Shown: positions 19,366-29,419 of the stretch, one piece after another
Layout: every line of letters begins with the position of its first letter
Position numbering within the stretch: the first letter of the stretch is position 1
Source of the DNA: Vibrio sp. Of7-15
GTDB taxonomy: Bacteria > Pseudomonadota > Gammaproteobacteria > Enterobacterales > Vibrionaceae
Length of the DNA stretch: 64,000 nt
Assembly (NCBI RefSeq): GCF_022347565.1
Contig: NZ_JAKRGH010000003.1
Coordinates: forward strand, 124,001-188,000
Direction: 5' to 3'
Program-made: the position numbers and the translations under genes
The notes under the pieces: generated by a model
Databases searched by the model: none
What the model was told of the DNA's origin: nothing
Seen by the model: only the letters and a program-made list of their open reading frames with translations

Positions 19366-19500
19366 TATTACCTCAACGATGGTCGATGCTTGTATAATTT
19401 TAGTGTAATAAGGGATAAATGAGATGAAATCAGCCCTTGAGGACTCTTTTCAATGTTTATGGGGAGGAGGAGAAAGGCGTAGATTATCTGACGTAAAGAT

Positions 19501-19526
19501 AGAGCACAGAGTTATGTCTGTGCTCT
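19501..19526 (-). terminator. Terminator downstream of the DUF3334 gene
   Basis: A perfect ten-base-pair stem, AGAGCACAGA with TCTGTGCTCT and a six-base loop, lies 24 bases past the stop codon. On the minus strand ATCTTT follows, a short T-run. Confidence 0.65.
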
Positions 19527-19549
19527 ATGAAAGCTAGCCTAGCGGGACG

Positions 19550-20230
19550 CTAAATGCCTAGTTCGTTGAATAGGTCAATATCGGCTTCTGGTTTGGCATC
19601 CGATTTTGTCGATTTTGAACTTTTAGTTTGGCGTTCTTGATCCAGTATTGCATCTGGATCTGGGTCGTCTTGAGTTTCAAATTCGTGAAGTTGAATGAAC
19701 TCTGTTTTGTCCATCGCGAGTTCAAGGTAGAAAATATTGTTTTTCTCTGTTGAGAAAGTCACACGACGCGCTTGGGCTCTATCGAGGTTAGTATCAACCG
19801 ACAGAATCACTTGTTTGTTCAGCGCCAGCATTTTTGGTTGGTTTTGCGTAATGGATGTTTGCAACTCAATGCGAATCTTACCCGTAAAGTCACCAATGAT
19901 TTGATTCATTAGTTCGCCTAATACATCACATACTTCATCAGAGGTATGTAAGATAGCCAGTTCTTCTTCAGGCATTCCCATGTGAGACATATATCGAGTG
20001 TAGAGCTCTAAAGCTGCCTGGGCTGTGAAGTTAATAACGACTAACCCTGAAAATCCACCATCAAATAATACAAAACACCCAACATCAGGTTTTAAGCTGG
20101 TTTTATGGATTTTTTGGACCATGGCGGAATAATTAACTTTACTATCCGTTGCAGCACTCATCACCTTGGTGAGCGATTGACATAGCGTCAAGAGGACATC
20201 TTCTGTCGTTACAGTTTTCGTTTTTTTCAT
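19550..20230 (-). CDS. DUF3334 protein with CheC/CheX/FliY phosphatase motif
   Basis: 226-residue cytoplasmic protein. It contains the exact consensus of the CheC/CheX/FliY response-regulator phosphatases, Asp-x3-Glu-x2-Asn-x22-Pro: D102, E106, N109 and P132 (DVLGELMN, then P 23 residues on). The preceding strand-helix pattern (GGFSGLVVINF) also fits that fold. I therefore predict a phosphatase for phospho-aspartyl receivers. The C-terminal 45 residues are acidic and polar. I used the ATG at 20230; another lies at 20245 and neither has a clear ribosome-binding site. It lies 106 bases downstream of the hybrid kinase gene on the same strand. Confidence 0.7.
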   Translation of the reverse strand: MKKTKTVTTEDVLLTLCQSLTKVMSAATDSKVNYSAMVQKIHKTSLKPDVGCFVLFDGGFSGLVVINFTAQAALELYTRYMSHMGMPEEELAILHTSDEVCDVLGELMNQIIGDFTGKIRIELQTSITQNQPKMLALNKQVILSVDTNLDRAQARRVTFSTEKNNIFYLELAMDKTEFIQLHEFETQDDPDPDAILDQERQTKSSKSTKSDAKPEADIDLFNELGI

Positions 20231-20336
20231 ACTCGGTGATCTCATTAAGAAGGCTAGTATTAAGTCTTTGTTATGCCCTAAATTTCTAGCTCTGTATAGT
20301 TAAAAATAATGATATTGTGGAAACGTACAGTTTTGT

Positions 20337-23300
20337 TTATTCCTGTACTTCTTCTATCATTTGGTTCACTGCGCTATCACAAGTGGGCAATTCTTCCTTC
20401 AGCTGCCCTAATAGTGTATTTGCTGTTGTATTATCACTGCTGTCACATGCTTCAAGATTTCCACATATGGTGGCCACTCTTTGCGCCCCAATAGTTGCGG
20501 AAGAGGATTTTAATTTATGTGCAAGTTGCTTGATTATAGTAAGGTCAAAATCTTGGTCTATTTCGCTAACAAGTGCATTCAGTTGTGGAAGGATCAGATC
20601 TCTAAAGTCGGTTAAAGCAAAGAGGTAATCTTCTTTATCATTTAAGAAAAAATTGGCTAAGGCATCGGGCTCTAAGTAGGGAGCAGAAAACTCTTCGGTG
20701 CTCGCTGGTGGCTCTGAGTTGCTTGTTTCTGATGTGGCTTTTTCTTCATGATGTAGAGGGCTAACATTTTTGGAGCTTGGCAGCCATTTTCGCATTTTTT
20801 CTTTTAATTTTAATATCTCAATAGGCTTAGATAGATAGTCATCCATACCTACTTGAATGCATTTTTCTGCTTCTCCGACTAATGCATTGGCGGTGAAGGC
20901 AATAATCGGGATCCGATGTTCGGTTTCTTGCTGTATTTGACGTAAAACTTGGGTTAATTCATAACCATCCCTGTTTGGCATGTGACAATCAGTTAAGACT
21001 AATCCAAAATTGTATTTTTTGTAGAGGGCCTCTGCTTCAACGCCATCATTGGCTATTCGGCATTGTAGGCCGAGTTTAGCGAGCTGGCGTTTTATTACAT
21101 CTTGATTGGTAATGTTGTCTTCAGCGACAAGGATTAAGTTCCCACGTGCTTCTGCTTCTTCTTGAGAGATGATTTTCTCCGATGCTTTTTTTTCTGATGG
21201 TTCTATTTCTTCTTGTTCTACCGGGCTTTCCACACCGCGAGCGACATTAATACCATGAATCAATGAGGTGATTTTGAGAGGCAGTAGCCCAATAGAGAAG
21301 CTGTACTCGTCAATAAATCCGTGGCCGTTGTTGTTTGGCTCTAGTATGAGGAAGCGGGCGGACTCAATTGGGAAGTTAAAACCGATCAATTGCTCTTTAG
21401 AAAGCGCGTAGTTATCGGTAATGATCACTAGGGTTTTATCGTGGGTCAGTAATACGGCATTGTGGTTGGCAAGTTCTGAAGCACTGATATCAATGAAGTG
21501 AATTCTTAGTGCACGTAGGTAGATATTTACAATGTCACTATGCCACCCTGGGGTCATTAAGTTGCAAACATTAAAATTGGCAGGGTTGATGATTTGGTAA
21601 GGCTCACAGAGTTTTCCACATGGGAAAGTTAAATGCAGCTGGAAGGTTGAGCCTGCTCCTAATGTGCTGATTACTTTGATCTCGCCCTTCATGAGCTCAA
21701 TTAAATTTTTACATATAGCGAGTCCTAACCCTGTTCCTCCAAAGCGACGAGTGGTGGAGCTTTCAGCTTGGGAAAAGGCCTGAAACAGCCCTTTGACAGT
21801 CGCATTATCCATACCAATGCCGTTATCTTTTACTGAAATCAGTAGTTTATAACTATTTGGGTTTTCATTGATAAGTTCGACACTGAGTCTGACAATGCCT
21901 TTTCGTTTTTCATTGGACGAAAACTTGATGGCATTTCCAACGAGGTTAAAGAGCACCTGACGTAAACGAACGGGATCACCAATGACATTTCTTGTGATAG
22001 CGGGATCGGTAAATAACTCAAACTCGACATTTTTCTCAAGAGCGGTAGGAATGAGAGTATCCATGACGCCTTCTGCTACTGAAAAAGGGGAGAATTCGAT
22101 GTGCTCTAAATTGAGTTTACCCGCTTCAATTTTAGAAAAATCGAGAATGTCATTAATGATGTTTAACAATGAAAAAGCCGAATCACGAATGGTGTTGGCC
22201 ATGGATTTTTGATCGTGATTGAGGTTGGATCCATGAATGAGGTCGATCATGCCGATAATACCATTCATTGGAGTACGAATTTCATGGCTCATGGTGGCAA
22301 GGAAATTGGCTTTTGCCCGAGAGGCTTCTTCGGCTCGTTCTTTTTCAGACAGTAATTGCTTCTCGGCTAAATTACGCGCAATGATGTTTTTCTTAAATAC
22401 CTCTATGGCATTGGCCATGCTACCGACTTCATCATTGCGATCAAAATAGCGGATACGCACTTTTGTGTCTCCTTCAGATAATGAGCGCATTGAAGCACTT
22501 AATTCCGAAATAGGCACTGTAATGGTTCTATAAGCAGAGTAGGTGAGAATAACACAGCACAAAATGACGAGTCCGACAAAAAAAAGCAGTCGGACTTGGT
22601 TTTCTCGGGTGATGGTTCGAAGGTCAAGTAAGGAGCTGCTGGCCTTCTGATTCGCCTTGGATGCTAAGTCCCTCAGTCGTGAATCTAGCCGGACATGTAT
22701 TTCTTGTTCTATTCGTTCGGAAGCTCTAATGGCTTCGGATTTTGCTTTGGGGTTATACCGCCCAAAGACTTCAAATCCGCCGTCACGTAACACGGAATAC
22801 AAGGCTTCCACTTCATTGAGGGAGATAATCTCGTTGGTTTTGTTAGCCAGCGGTTTTAAAAGCGCAAAATACTCCTCGAAAGATTGGCTGTCTTGAATGA
22901 AGTTTCGTTTAGCATCAATACTACCGTCTATATATAAGATGAGGTTGTTGACCATATCACCCGCTTCATCAAGAAGTTCTAGGTAGTAACGAACGCTGGG
23001 TAAATCGTTATAAAGCACATCTAAATGGTCGGTTGATAGATCCGCTGATTCCACCTTCTTTTGTTTCAAATCATCAAGTAATCGTTCTAATTTTGTGCCT
23101 GTAAAGTCAGTGAGCCCTTGAACCCTTTGTCTTGCCCATGCTTCTGAAGAGGGGCTAAAACGAGAAAAAATATGTGTAGTAGATTGGGTATAAAAGCTAT
23201 CAAATAGGTTTTCAATCTCTTTAATGGTTTGTTTTTCGAGCGTGGTTTCACTTTTTAACGTCGCTAAAAAATGTAGGAACTCATTTTTGTTTTTTTCAAA

Positions 23301-23573
23301 GTCCACCAGCTTATTTTGATCGCCAAGAATGTATTCCAGTATGTTGGCACGCATATCTCCGGTTTCGCTACGCATTGAAGTGGAAATCAGTGCGTTAGGG
23401 ATATCGTAAGCACTTACTGAAGTTGTGTCTACGTGAACACGGTCGTACATCAGGTAGCTGGATGTGGATAGAATGAGTACAAGGGCAGTAATGGTAAACA
23501 TGGTTGCGGCAATTTTGCTACCAATGGTTTTGAAGAAAAAAAGCTGCGTTAGCAACCGCTTCATTTTTGCCAT
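20337..23573 (-). CDS. Hybrid sensor histidine kinase/response regulator with HPt domain
   Basis: 1078-residue phosphorelay kinase. Two membrane helices (about 18-40 and 328-350) flank a largely helical periplasmic sensor. HAMP (about 351-400) and the dimerisation domain with His430 (HEIRTPMNG) follow, then an ATPase domain ([24 protein letters not shown]). A receiver-like segment without the normal acidic residues comes next (about 680-790). A true receiver has Asp862 (LTDCHMP) and the HPt domain has His1019 (AHKLKSSS). Start chosen at 23573, behind AGGTGG. It is divergent from the receiver-EAL gene at 23708, its likely target, giving a VieS/VieA-like layout. Confidence 0.92.
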   Translation of the reverse strand: MAKMKRLLTQLFFFKTIGSKIAATMFTITALVLILSTSSYLMYDRVHVDTTSVSAYDIPNALISTSMRSETGDMRANILEYILGDQNKLVDFEKNKNEFLHFLATLKSETTLEKQTIKEIENLFDSFYTQSTTHIFSRFSPSSEAWARQRVQGLTDFTGTKLERLLDDLKQKKVESADLSTDHLDVLYNDLPSVRYYLELLDEAGDMVNNLILYIDGSIDAKRNFIQDSQSFEEYFALLKPLANKTNEIISLNEVEALYSVLRDGGFEVFGRYNPKAKSEAIRASERIEQEIHVRLDSRLRDLASKANQKASSSLLDLRTITRENQVRLLFFVGLVILCCVILTYSAYRTITVPISELSASMRSLSEGDTKVRIRYFDRNDEVGSMANAIEVFKKNIIARNLAEKQLLSEKERAEEASRAKANFLATMSHEIRTPMNGIIGMIDLIHGSNLNHDQKSMANTIRDSAFSLLNIINDILDFSKIEAGKLNLEHIEFSPFSVAEGVMDTLIPTALEKNVEFELFTDPAITRNVIGDPVRLRQVLFNLVGNAIKFSSNEKRKGIVRLSVELINENPNSYKLLISVKDNGIGMDNATVKGLFQAFSQAESSTTRRFGGTGLGLAICKNLIELMKGEIKVISTLGAGSTFQLHLTFPCGKLCEPYQIINPANFNVCNLMTPGWHSDIVNIYLRALRIHFIDISASELANHNAVLLTHDKTLVIITDNYALSKEQLIGFNFPIESARFLILEPNNNGHGFIDEYSFSIGLLPLKITSLIHGINVARGVESPVEQEEIEPSEKKASEKIISQEEAEARGNLILVAEDNITNQDVIKRQLAKLGLQCRIANDGVEAEALYKKYNFGLVLTDCHMPNRDGYELTQVLRQIQQETEHRIPIIAFTANALVGEAEKCIQVGMDDYLSKPIEILKLKEKMRKWLPSSKNVSPLHHEEKATSETSNSEPPASTEEFSAPYLEPDALANFFLNDKEDYLFALTDFRDLILPQLNALVSEIDQDFDLTIIKQLAHKLKSSSATIGAQRVATICGNLEACDSSDNTTANTLLGQLKEELPTCDSAVNQMIEEVQE

Positions 23574-23707
23574 ACTTGCCACCTGTTGATTATTAACATC
23601 TTCAGTCTAGTACATATTTTGTATTTTATGCTTTGCTAAAAAATGCAGCAGAACTCTATTGAGTGGCTATATTATTAATAAGGACGTAAATTAGACCGGA
23701 GCAGAGA

Positions 23708-24898
23708 ATGTCAGCAAAGCTATCTAGAGAGTTACGCATTTTAGTGGTTGATGACGACCACTTTGTACTCAAGAGCTTAACTCGGCTTTTAGAGAAGTGC
23801 GAAGTGAAAAAAGTCGTGACTACTGACAATGCGCATGATGCTTTGAAAATATTGAGTTCTAGAATGGAACCCATTGATGTTGTGATTTCAGACTTGAATA
23901 TGCCTGAATTAGATGGTGTTGAGTTGATCCGGCACTTAGGGGAATTAAAACAAGATGTGTCTTTGGTATTGATCAGTGGCGAAGACTCCCGAATTTTACA
24001 AACAGCGGAAAGCATCGCAAAAGAAAGAGATATACATGTACTGGGATCACTAGGGAAACCTGTGATGCCCGATGCGTTAATCAGCTTACTTAATTCACCA
24101 GATATAGCCAGTGCACTTCAAGGCCGTATGACTCATTTACCAGAGCTTGGTGAAGAGCTAAGAGAAGCGATCAGTCAGGGGGAAATCGACGTGTTTTTCC
24201 AACCTCAGGTTGGGGCACAAAACAATCAGGTAATGGGAGCTGAAGCACTGGCACGCTGGCACCACCCAACGAAAGGAATGATTTCCCCTGTGGTGTTTAT
24301 TCCTATGTGTGAACAAATAGGATTGATAGGAGAGCTGACCAGGCAAGTGTATACCAAGGCTTTTAATTGTTTATCCCAGTGGCGAGACATGGGGCATGAC
24401 ATCACCATGTCGATCAATTTCTCACCAAGAGGCTTGGATAAGCTCAACATGCCTGAATTGATCGCCAATGAAGTTAAGATGCGAAACTTACCTGCTAATA
24501 AGGTAATTATTGAAGTGACCGAATCTTTGTTAGCTAATGACATTGTAACCAGTTTGGATATTCTGACTCGGTTTCGGCTCAAAGGCATGGGGTTATCGAT
24601 AGATGATTTTGGGACTGGCTTTTCAACCCTTGAGCAATTGAAACGAATTCCGTTTACTGAGCTTAAAGTGGACCGTTCTTTTGTTCATGGTGCGGCTAAA
24701 AATGACGTGAGTTTGGCGATTTTAGAGTCGAGTTTAGCGTTAGGAAGTCGTTTGGGAATTCACACTGTTGCCGAAGGGGTGGAAGATCAAACAGACTTGG
24801 ATTTAATTAAAGAATTAGGGTGTGAAATTGTACAAGGCTATTATCATTCTAAACCTCTGAGTATGGATGACTTTAGTACTTGGCTAGAGCAACGCTAG
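23708..24898 (+). CDS. Response regulator with receiver and EAL domains
   Basis: 396-residue predicted c-di-GMP phosphodiesterase. The receiver (about 8-130) has the acidic pair DDD, phospho-acceptor Asp62 and Lys117. The EAL domain (145-396) keeps EAL at 179-181, VTESLL, DDFGTGFS, KVDRSFV and AEGVED, so it should be active. No GGDEF or DNA-binding domain is present, unlike VieA, which carries a C-terminal helix-turn-helix. It is divergent from the hybrid kinase at 23573, 134 bases away, and followed by a terminator. Confidence 0.92.
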   Translation: MSAKLSRELRILVVDDDHFVLKSLTRLLEKCEVKKVVTTDNAHDALKILSSRMEPIDVVISDLNMPELDGVELIRHLGELKQDVSLVLISGEDSRILQTAESIAKERDIHVLGSLGKPVMPDALISLLNSPDIASALQGRMTHLPELGEELREAISQGEIDVFFQPQVGAQNNQVMGAEALARWHHPTKGMISPVVFIPMCEQIGLIGELTRQVYTKAFNCLSQWRDMGHDITMSINFSPRGLDKLNMPELIANEVKMRNLPANKVIIEVTESLLANDIVTSLDILTRFRLKGMGLSIDDFGTGFSTLEQLKRIPFTELKVDRSFVHGAAKNDVSLAILESSLALGSRLGIHTVAEGVEDQTDLDLIKELGCEIVQGYYHSKPLSMDDFSTWLEQR

Positions 24899-24921
24899 CG
24901 TGTTCTCACTTATCTTTTTAT

Positions 24922-24957
24922 AAAGCCGCTGCCTCTCTCAGCGGCTTTTCTATTTTT
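24922..24957 (+). terminator. Terminator after the receiver-EAL gene
   Basis: AAAGCCGCTG pairs with CAGCGGCTTT over ten bases, followed by TCTATTTTT. Confidence 0.85.
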
Positions 24958-25134
24958 AATAGACAGTTTTCCGCTCCCCTGTTATTTCATAATCTACACT
25001 TCTATTAATAAAGTCTGAGATAGGTTACTTATCACCCATTGCATGATTTTATGGTGATTTATTTTCGTTAGGTCACAATTTTTTGTTCTATATCGAAAAT
25101 AAATACTGATCTTTGATCTTAGATAAATTATATT

Positions 25135-25176
25135 GTTCGAAATTGCTCGTTTTTGCTCGTTCGAGCTTTTGTTCGG
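25135..25176 (+). promoter_or_regulatory. Predicted GlpR operators upstream of glpD
   Basis: Repeated half-sites GTTCGA, GCTCG, GCTCGTTCGAGC (25155-25166) and GTTCG lie 40-80 bases before glpD. The 12-mer CGTTCGAGCTTT (25158-25169) recurs exactly upstream of glpA at 31182-31193. A shared TTCG-containing operator fits the GlpR repressor of the glycerol 3-phosphate regulon; the regulator gene itself is not in this window. Confidence 0.6.
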
Positions 25177-25214
25177 GTGTGAATTATGAATAAATATAAA
25201 AAGTGAGAATAGAG

Positions 25215-26744
25215 ATGGATGTTCAGGAATCAGTCTTAGATGTAGTTATTGTTGGCGGTGGAATCAATGGCGCTGGTATTGCTGCTGATGCTGCGGGTCG
25301 TGGATTAACGGTTGGCTTGTATGAAGCATCTGATTTTGCTTCAGCGACATCTTCTGCAAGTTCGAAGCTTATTCATGGTGGTTTGCGATATCTTGAACAT
25401 TACGAGTTTCGCTTGGTATCTGAAGCACTTGCAGAGCGTGAGGTTCTATTGAAGAAAGCTCCTCATCTCGCAAAACCAATGCGTTTTCGCTTACCGCACC
25501 GCCCATTTTTACGTCCAGCATGGATGATTCGTGCAGGTCTATTCCTTTACGACAACTTAGGGAAGCGCACAACGTTACCAAGCAGCTGCCAAGTTGATTT
25601 AGCAAAATCTGGTTTACTTAAGCAAGAGATCAAAAAGGGCTTTGAATATTCAGATTGCTGGGTAGATGATGCGCGTTTAGTGCTTACAAATGCGATGTCC
25701 GCACAACAAAATGGCGCGGAAGTGAAAAACTACTGTAAGGTTATCAAAGCCACTCGTGAAGGTGAAGTGTGGCATGTGACGCTAAGAGATGAGCGGACGA
25801 ATGTTTGTTTTGAACGAAAAGCGCATGCCTTGGTGAACGCAGCGGGCCCGTGGGTAAAACAATTTTTTGATGACAGTTTAACGGAGCCTTCACCACGTAA
25901 CATTCGTTTGATTAAAGGTTCCCACATTGTGGTGCCAAAGGTTCATTCTGAAGAGCAAGCTTATATTCTACAGAATAAAGATAACCGCATTGTTTTTGTG
26001 ATCCCTTATATGAATGATTTCTCCATCATCGGTACAACAGACGTTGAGTATGTAGGTTGCCCACGTGAAGTCGCTATTTCTGATGATGAGGTTGATTACT
26101 TAGTTGATGTTGTAAACCAACACTTTGTTAAGCAGTTAACACCAGAAGATGTTGTATGGACCTACAGTGGTGTGCGCCCGTTATGTGATGATGAATCGGA
26201 TTCACCCCAAGCTATTACCCGTGATTACACTCTGGAGCTGCAACAAGAAGGTGAGCAAGCGCCATTGTTGTCTATTTTCGGTGGTAAGCTAACAACATAC
26301 CGTAAGCTGGCTGAGTCAGCAATGAAGAACCTTGAACCATTCTTTAATAAAATGGGGGATTCTTGGACGGCGGAAGCACCATTACCAGGTGGTGATTTTA
26401 ATTATTCCCGTGAACAATTAGCTCAAAACATTTGCTCGCAGCATGATTGGTTACCACTTGCGACAGCGCAACGTTATGTGGATCAGTTCGGTACATTAGC
26501 GTGGTCTTTATTTGATGGTGTTAAGTCTGAAGAAGACTTTGGTATTCACTTTGGTAAAGGCTTCTACCAGGCTGAAATTGATTACCTAATTACGGATGAA
26601 TTTGCTAAAACGGAAGAAGATGTCTTGTGGCGTCGTACTAAAATGGGCTTGTACTTAGATGATGCTGAAAAAGCGGAAGTGTCTAAGTACATTCAAGCAA
26701 AAGTGCAAACTGTACAACCCGTTGAGCTTGCACAAGTAGGGTAA
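25215..26744 (+). CDS. glpD: Aerobic glycerol-3-phosphate dehydrogenase GlpD
   Basis: Membrane-associated FAD enzyme that oxidises sn-glycerol 3-phosphate to dihydroxyacetone phosphate and passes electrons to quinone. The 509-residue protein has the FAD motif VVIVGGGINGAGIA near the N-terminus, SSKLIHGGLRYLE, and the conserved FGGKLTTYRKLAE. I chose the ATG at 25215; a GTG four codons upstream is in frame. It is convergent with glpC, with a shared terminator at 26787-26813, and it carries GlpR-like sites upstream. Confidence 0.96.
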   Translation: MDVQESVLDVVIVGGGINGAGIAADAAGRGLTVGLYEASDFASATSSASSKLIHGGLRYLEHYEFRLVSEALAEREVLLKKAPHLAKPMRFRLPHRPFLRPAWMIRAGLFLYDNLGKRTTLPSSCQVDLAKSGLLKQEIKKGFEYSDCWVDDARLVLTNAMSAQQNGAEVKNYCKVIKATREGEVWHVTLRDERTNVCFERKAHALVNAAGPWVKQFFDDSLTEPSPRNIRLIKGSHIVVPKVHSEEQAYILQNKDNRIVFVIPYMNDFSIIGTTDVEYVGCPREVAISDDEVDYLVDVVNQHFVKQLTPEDVVWTYSGVRPLCDDESDSPQAITRDYTLELQQEGEQAPLLSIFGGKLTTYRKLAESAMKNLEPFFNKMGDSWTAEAPLPGGDFNYSREQLAQNICSQHDWLPLATAQRYVDQFGTLAWSLFDGVKSEEDFGIHFGKGFYQAEIDYLITDEFAKTEEDVLWRRTKMGLYLDDAEKAEVSKYIQAKVQTVQPVELAQVG

Positions 26745-26786
26745 TCTGGCTCTTAAACTAGAATAATTTCACATCGTATTGAAAAG

Positions 26787-26813
26787 AAAGGCAGCTAAAT
26801 CAGCTGCCTTTTT
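26787..26813. terminator. Terminator between convergent glpD and glpC
   Basis: AAAGGCAGCT pairs with AGCTGCCTTT around a five-base loop, followed by TT on the plus strand. Confidence 0.8.
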
Positions 26814-26842
26814 GTATTTCAGAGTGTAGGTATTAGAAAGCC

Positions 26843-28054
26843 TTAAGCGAGAGCTTGTGCCAGCAATGAAATAGGGTGAATGGTGTCAAGTGATGTGTTT
26901 TCTTCAATTTGCCATTTGCATGTTTCACAGTCTGTAATGGCGAGATCGGCATTGGCATGTTCAATTTGTTCAAATAAACCAGCACCAATTTTCATTGAGG
27001 TTTGGTAGTTTTCAGATTTAAACCCATATGTGCCCGCGGAACCACAGCATTGGCTATCTAATACTTGCACTTCTAACCCTGGGATCATTCGTAGTAGTTC
27101 AATGGTGTAGATCTGACCACCGCTGCGCTCAAGATGACACGGAGTATGATAAACCACTTTTTTGTTTACCGATTTGAGCTTTGGGGCATTGCCATTCATG
27201 AACTCACGGATTAAATAGCGAGTAACAAATTCAATTTTACTCGCCACTTTACTGTTATCGACTTTTAATACGTGCGGGTACTCTTGTTGCAGAGTCAAAG
27301 CGCAAGTTGATGAAGTGGAAATAATGGGCGCATCGTATTTGTTCAGGGCATTTTCGAAATTGCTTACATTTAATCGGGCGTTCTTTTTTGCCTTGTCAAA
27401 GAATCCATTGGCGATCAAAGGTACACCACAGCACTTTTCTTTATCCATGATTTGTACACCAATGCTCATGGCATTCATCACTTTAACAAAGTCTTTGCCT
27501 TGCTGTGGGTTGTTATAGTTAACATAACAGCCATGAAAATAGTGAACCTGCTTAGGGTATAAGGCTTGGCTCGTGCAGTTTTGTTTATACCAACGCCTGA
27601 ATGTGCCATGAGAATACTTAGGTAACGATTTATGATCGTGTACCCCGATGGTTTTGTGCATGATTTTTTTCACCACCGGTAAGCTGGTGGCGGTATTCAC
27701 AATGGGAGCCACTGGGTTAGCGAGACTGCCGAATAAATCCGTGTGGCTTAATACGTAATCACGAATGGTTTTGATGTTGTATGCAGGTTTACTAAAATTA
27801 TCGCGCGCAACAGCAATTAAGTCTCCGATATTGACCCCAGAAGGGCAAGCGGTTTCACATCGTTTGCAGTTTGTGCAGTGTTTTAGTGCCTCATCATAAA
27901 ACTCTGGGCTTTTGGCTCTTAAGCGTTCGCCATCTGGGCCACACTGTTTGGGACCTGGGTAGTCAGGGTTTACTTCGGCTACAGGGCAATACACAGTACA
28001 AACCGTGCATTTAATGCATTTCTCAAAGCTAATGTTTTTTACGGGAAGGCTCAT
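26843..28054 (-). CDS. glpC: Anaerobic glycerol-3-phosphate dehydrogenase subunit C (GlpC)
   Basis: Iron-sulfur membrane-anchor subunit that carries electrons from GlpAB to the quinone pool. The 403-residue protein begins with two ferredoxin-type [4Fe-4S] motifs (CIKCTVCTVYCP and CTNCKRCETACP) and has two CCG domains (CCGVPL and CCGSAGTYGF). It overlaps glpB by four bases (ATGA), so translation is coupled. It is last of glpA-glpB-glpC. Confidence 0.95.
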   Translation of the reverse strand: MSLPVKNISFEKCIKCTVCTVYCPVAEVNPDYPGPKQCGPDGERLRAKSPEFYDEALKHCTNCKRCETACPSGVNIGDLIAVARDNFSKPAYNIKTIRDYVLSHTDLFGSLANPVAPIVNTATSLPVVKKIMHKTIGVHDHKSLPKYSHGTFRRWYKQNCTSQALYPKQVHYFHGCYVNYNNPQQGKDFVKVMNAMSIGVQIMDKEKCCGVPLIANGFFDKAKKNARLNVSNFENALNKYDAPIISTSSTCALTLQQEYPHVLKVDNSKVASKIEFVTRYLIREFMNGNAPKLKSVNKKVVYHTPCHLERSGGQIYTIELLRMIPGLEVQVLDSQCCGSAGTYGFKSENYQTSMKIGAGLFEQIEHANADLAITDCETCKWQIEENTSLDTIHPISLLAQALA

Positions 28055-29418
28055 AGTAGCACCTCTGCGTTATTGTTATTGGTGCAATGGGTTTGATGTT
28101 GTGCATTCGTGATTATTTGTTGTGCAGCAAAGTACCCAGTACTGATGGCTACGCCACTGCCATTGCCTTCAAAAATAGGGTTGTAGTGAGCAAGAACAGC
28201 GCCAGCACAATATAGATTTTCTACTAGGCGGTTATTGATACGGGGTCTGAATTGCTCATCGGTTTCGACTCCCATGGCCAAAAACGGGTGTGGGTTTTGA
28301 TCAAAAAATTGTGGAGAGTACCACTCAGAGCGCACCGAAGGGTGGTGCATATCAAGGTTAAAAATAGGCTCAGATATTGAGTGCGTGTCAGATTTTAATC
28401 CTTGGCTAAAAAAGCTTCCGGAGGCTAGTAGAAATTGTTTCGCGCTTAATGGCATGTCAGCCATGCTGTTGGTGTAGATTTTTTTCAGAGTAAGCGCTTT
28501 GTTTTCAGTTGAATTAGAATTTTCAGTGGAATCAAATTCCCCTTTGATCACTTGTGTACCACGAATTAATGTCCCACCTTGGCGAGTAAACTGGCGTAGC
28601 ATCGCTTCTTCAAGGCGAATACCTAATAGCGAGGGCGGCATTGTGGGCACTTCGCAGAGCCGCAGCCCAGTCATTGATTGTAATTTTGAGAGCAGTTCAA
28701 GCCCGTTGTCTGTGCCAAATATGGCCGGGATCACAACCAGATCATCTTTATTGGCGTGTTTTAGTAAGCTCATTGCCAATTCACTTAACTGATTTTCATC
28801 TTTGATAATTCGAGCTAAATCAATGGATCTTAATTCACAGTGATTGCGTGTGAGCTGTTTGAATGCATTTAATTCAACATTGGCTGTTTTTATGTCTGTG
28901 TGCTTAAACGCATCTAATTGTTTAAGGTTATCGGCGGCAAGCTCAGGCTGAAAATCACGAAAGCCATCAAGACTGACAAGAACCAGTTTTGCAAAAGATT
29001 GTTCATTGAGCAAAAGAGGGAATTGATGAACAAACTCTTGTGAAAGCCACGTTGGTTTGAAGGTTCCTAATGGGGTCAGGCGCATATGATTGTGGTGACT
29101 TTGATGGGAGGTTAAAGACACCCCAGCGTTACGGAGTGTTTCTTGGTACCAGTTAAGTGCATTGACGATGCAGCTTGTGTTGAGCTTTCCATAAGGGTGA
29201 TTTGGATATTGGTTTTTGAAGTTTTCTAACTCAGCAAAAGGTTGGGTAACTTGCTTCCCTTGTGGGGTTCGCGAAAGAACATCAATCGAACCTGATGAGA
29301 AATGTAGGGCACTTTGACCTGATGCGATAACTGCGGTTTTTAATCCAGTCTCAAGGCAGCGTAATGCGCAGGTAAGGCCAGCCATTCCACCACCAATAAT
29401 AATTGTATCGAAATTCAT
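28051..29418 (-). CDS. glpB: Anaerobic glycerol-3-phosphate dehydrogenase subunit B (GlpB)
   Basis: Flavoprotein subunit of the GlpABC complex, 455 residues. The FAD-binding motif IIIGGGMAGLTCA starts at residue 6 when the ATG at 29418 is used. That start lies one base after the glpA stop codon. The 40-residue upstream extension of the open frame runs inside glpA and is not used. The C-terminal flavin segment (LYCAGAVLAHY, EGNGSGVAIS) is intact. Confidence 0.94.
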   Translation of the reverse strand: MNFDTIIIGGGMAGLTCALRCLETGLKTAVIASGQSALHFSSGSIDVLSRTPQGKQVTQPFAELENFKNQYPNHPYGKLNTSCIVNALNWYQETLRNAGVSLTSHQSHHNHMRLTPLGTFKPTWLSQEFVHQFPLLLNEQSFAKLVLVSLDGFRDFQPELAADNLKQLDAFKHTDIKTANVELNAFKQLTRNHCELRSIDLARIIKDENQLSELAMSLLKHANKDDLVVIPAIFGTDNGLELLSKLQSMTGLRLCEVPTMPPSLLGIRLEEAMLRQFTRQGGTLIRGTQVIKGEFDSTENSNSTENKALTLKKIYTNSMADMPLSAKQFLLASGSFFSQGLKSDTHSISEPIFNLDMHHPSVRSEWYSPQFFDQNPHPFLAMGVETDEQFRPRINNRLVENLYCAGAVLAHYNPIFEGNGSGVAISTGYFAAQQIITNAQHQTHCTNNNNAEVLL

Positions 29419-29419
29419 G

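Larger units (their letters stand above)
24899..25214. other. Intergenic region between receiver-EAL gene and glpD (316 bases)
   Basis: It holds the terminator at 24922-24957, an AT-rich stretch, and the cluster of TTCG/CTCG half-sites at 25135-25176 described as GlpR operators. I see no other gene. Confidence 0.6.

Noticed and set aside
19462-19468. MalT box upstream of malZ
   Set aside because: GGGAGGA fits the short consensus, but MalT-controlled promoters normally carry several boxes and I see only one within a purine-rich run.
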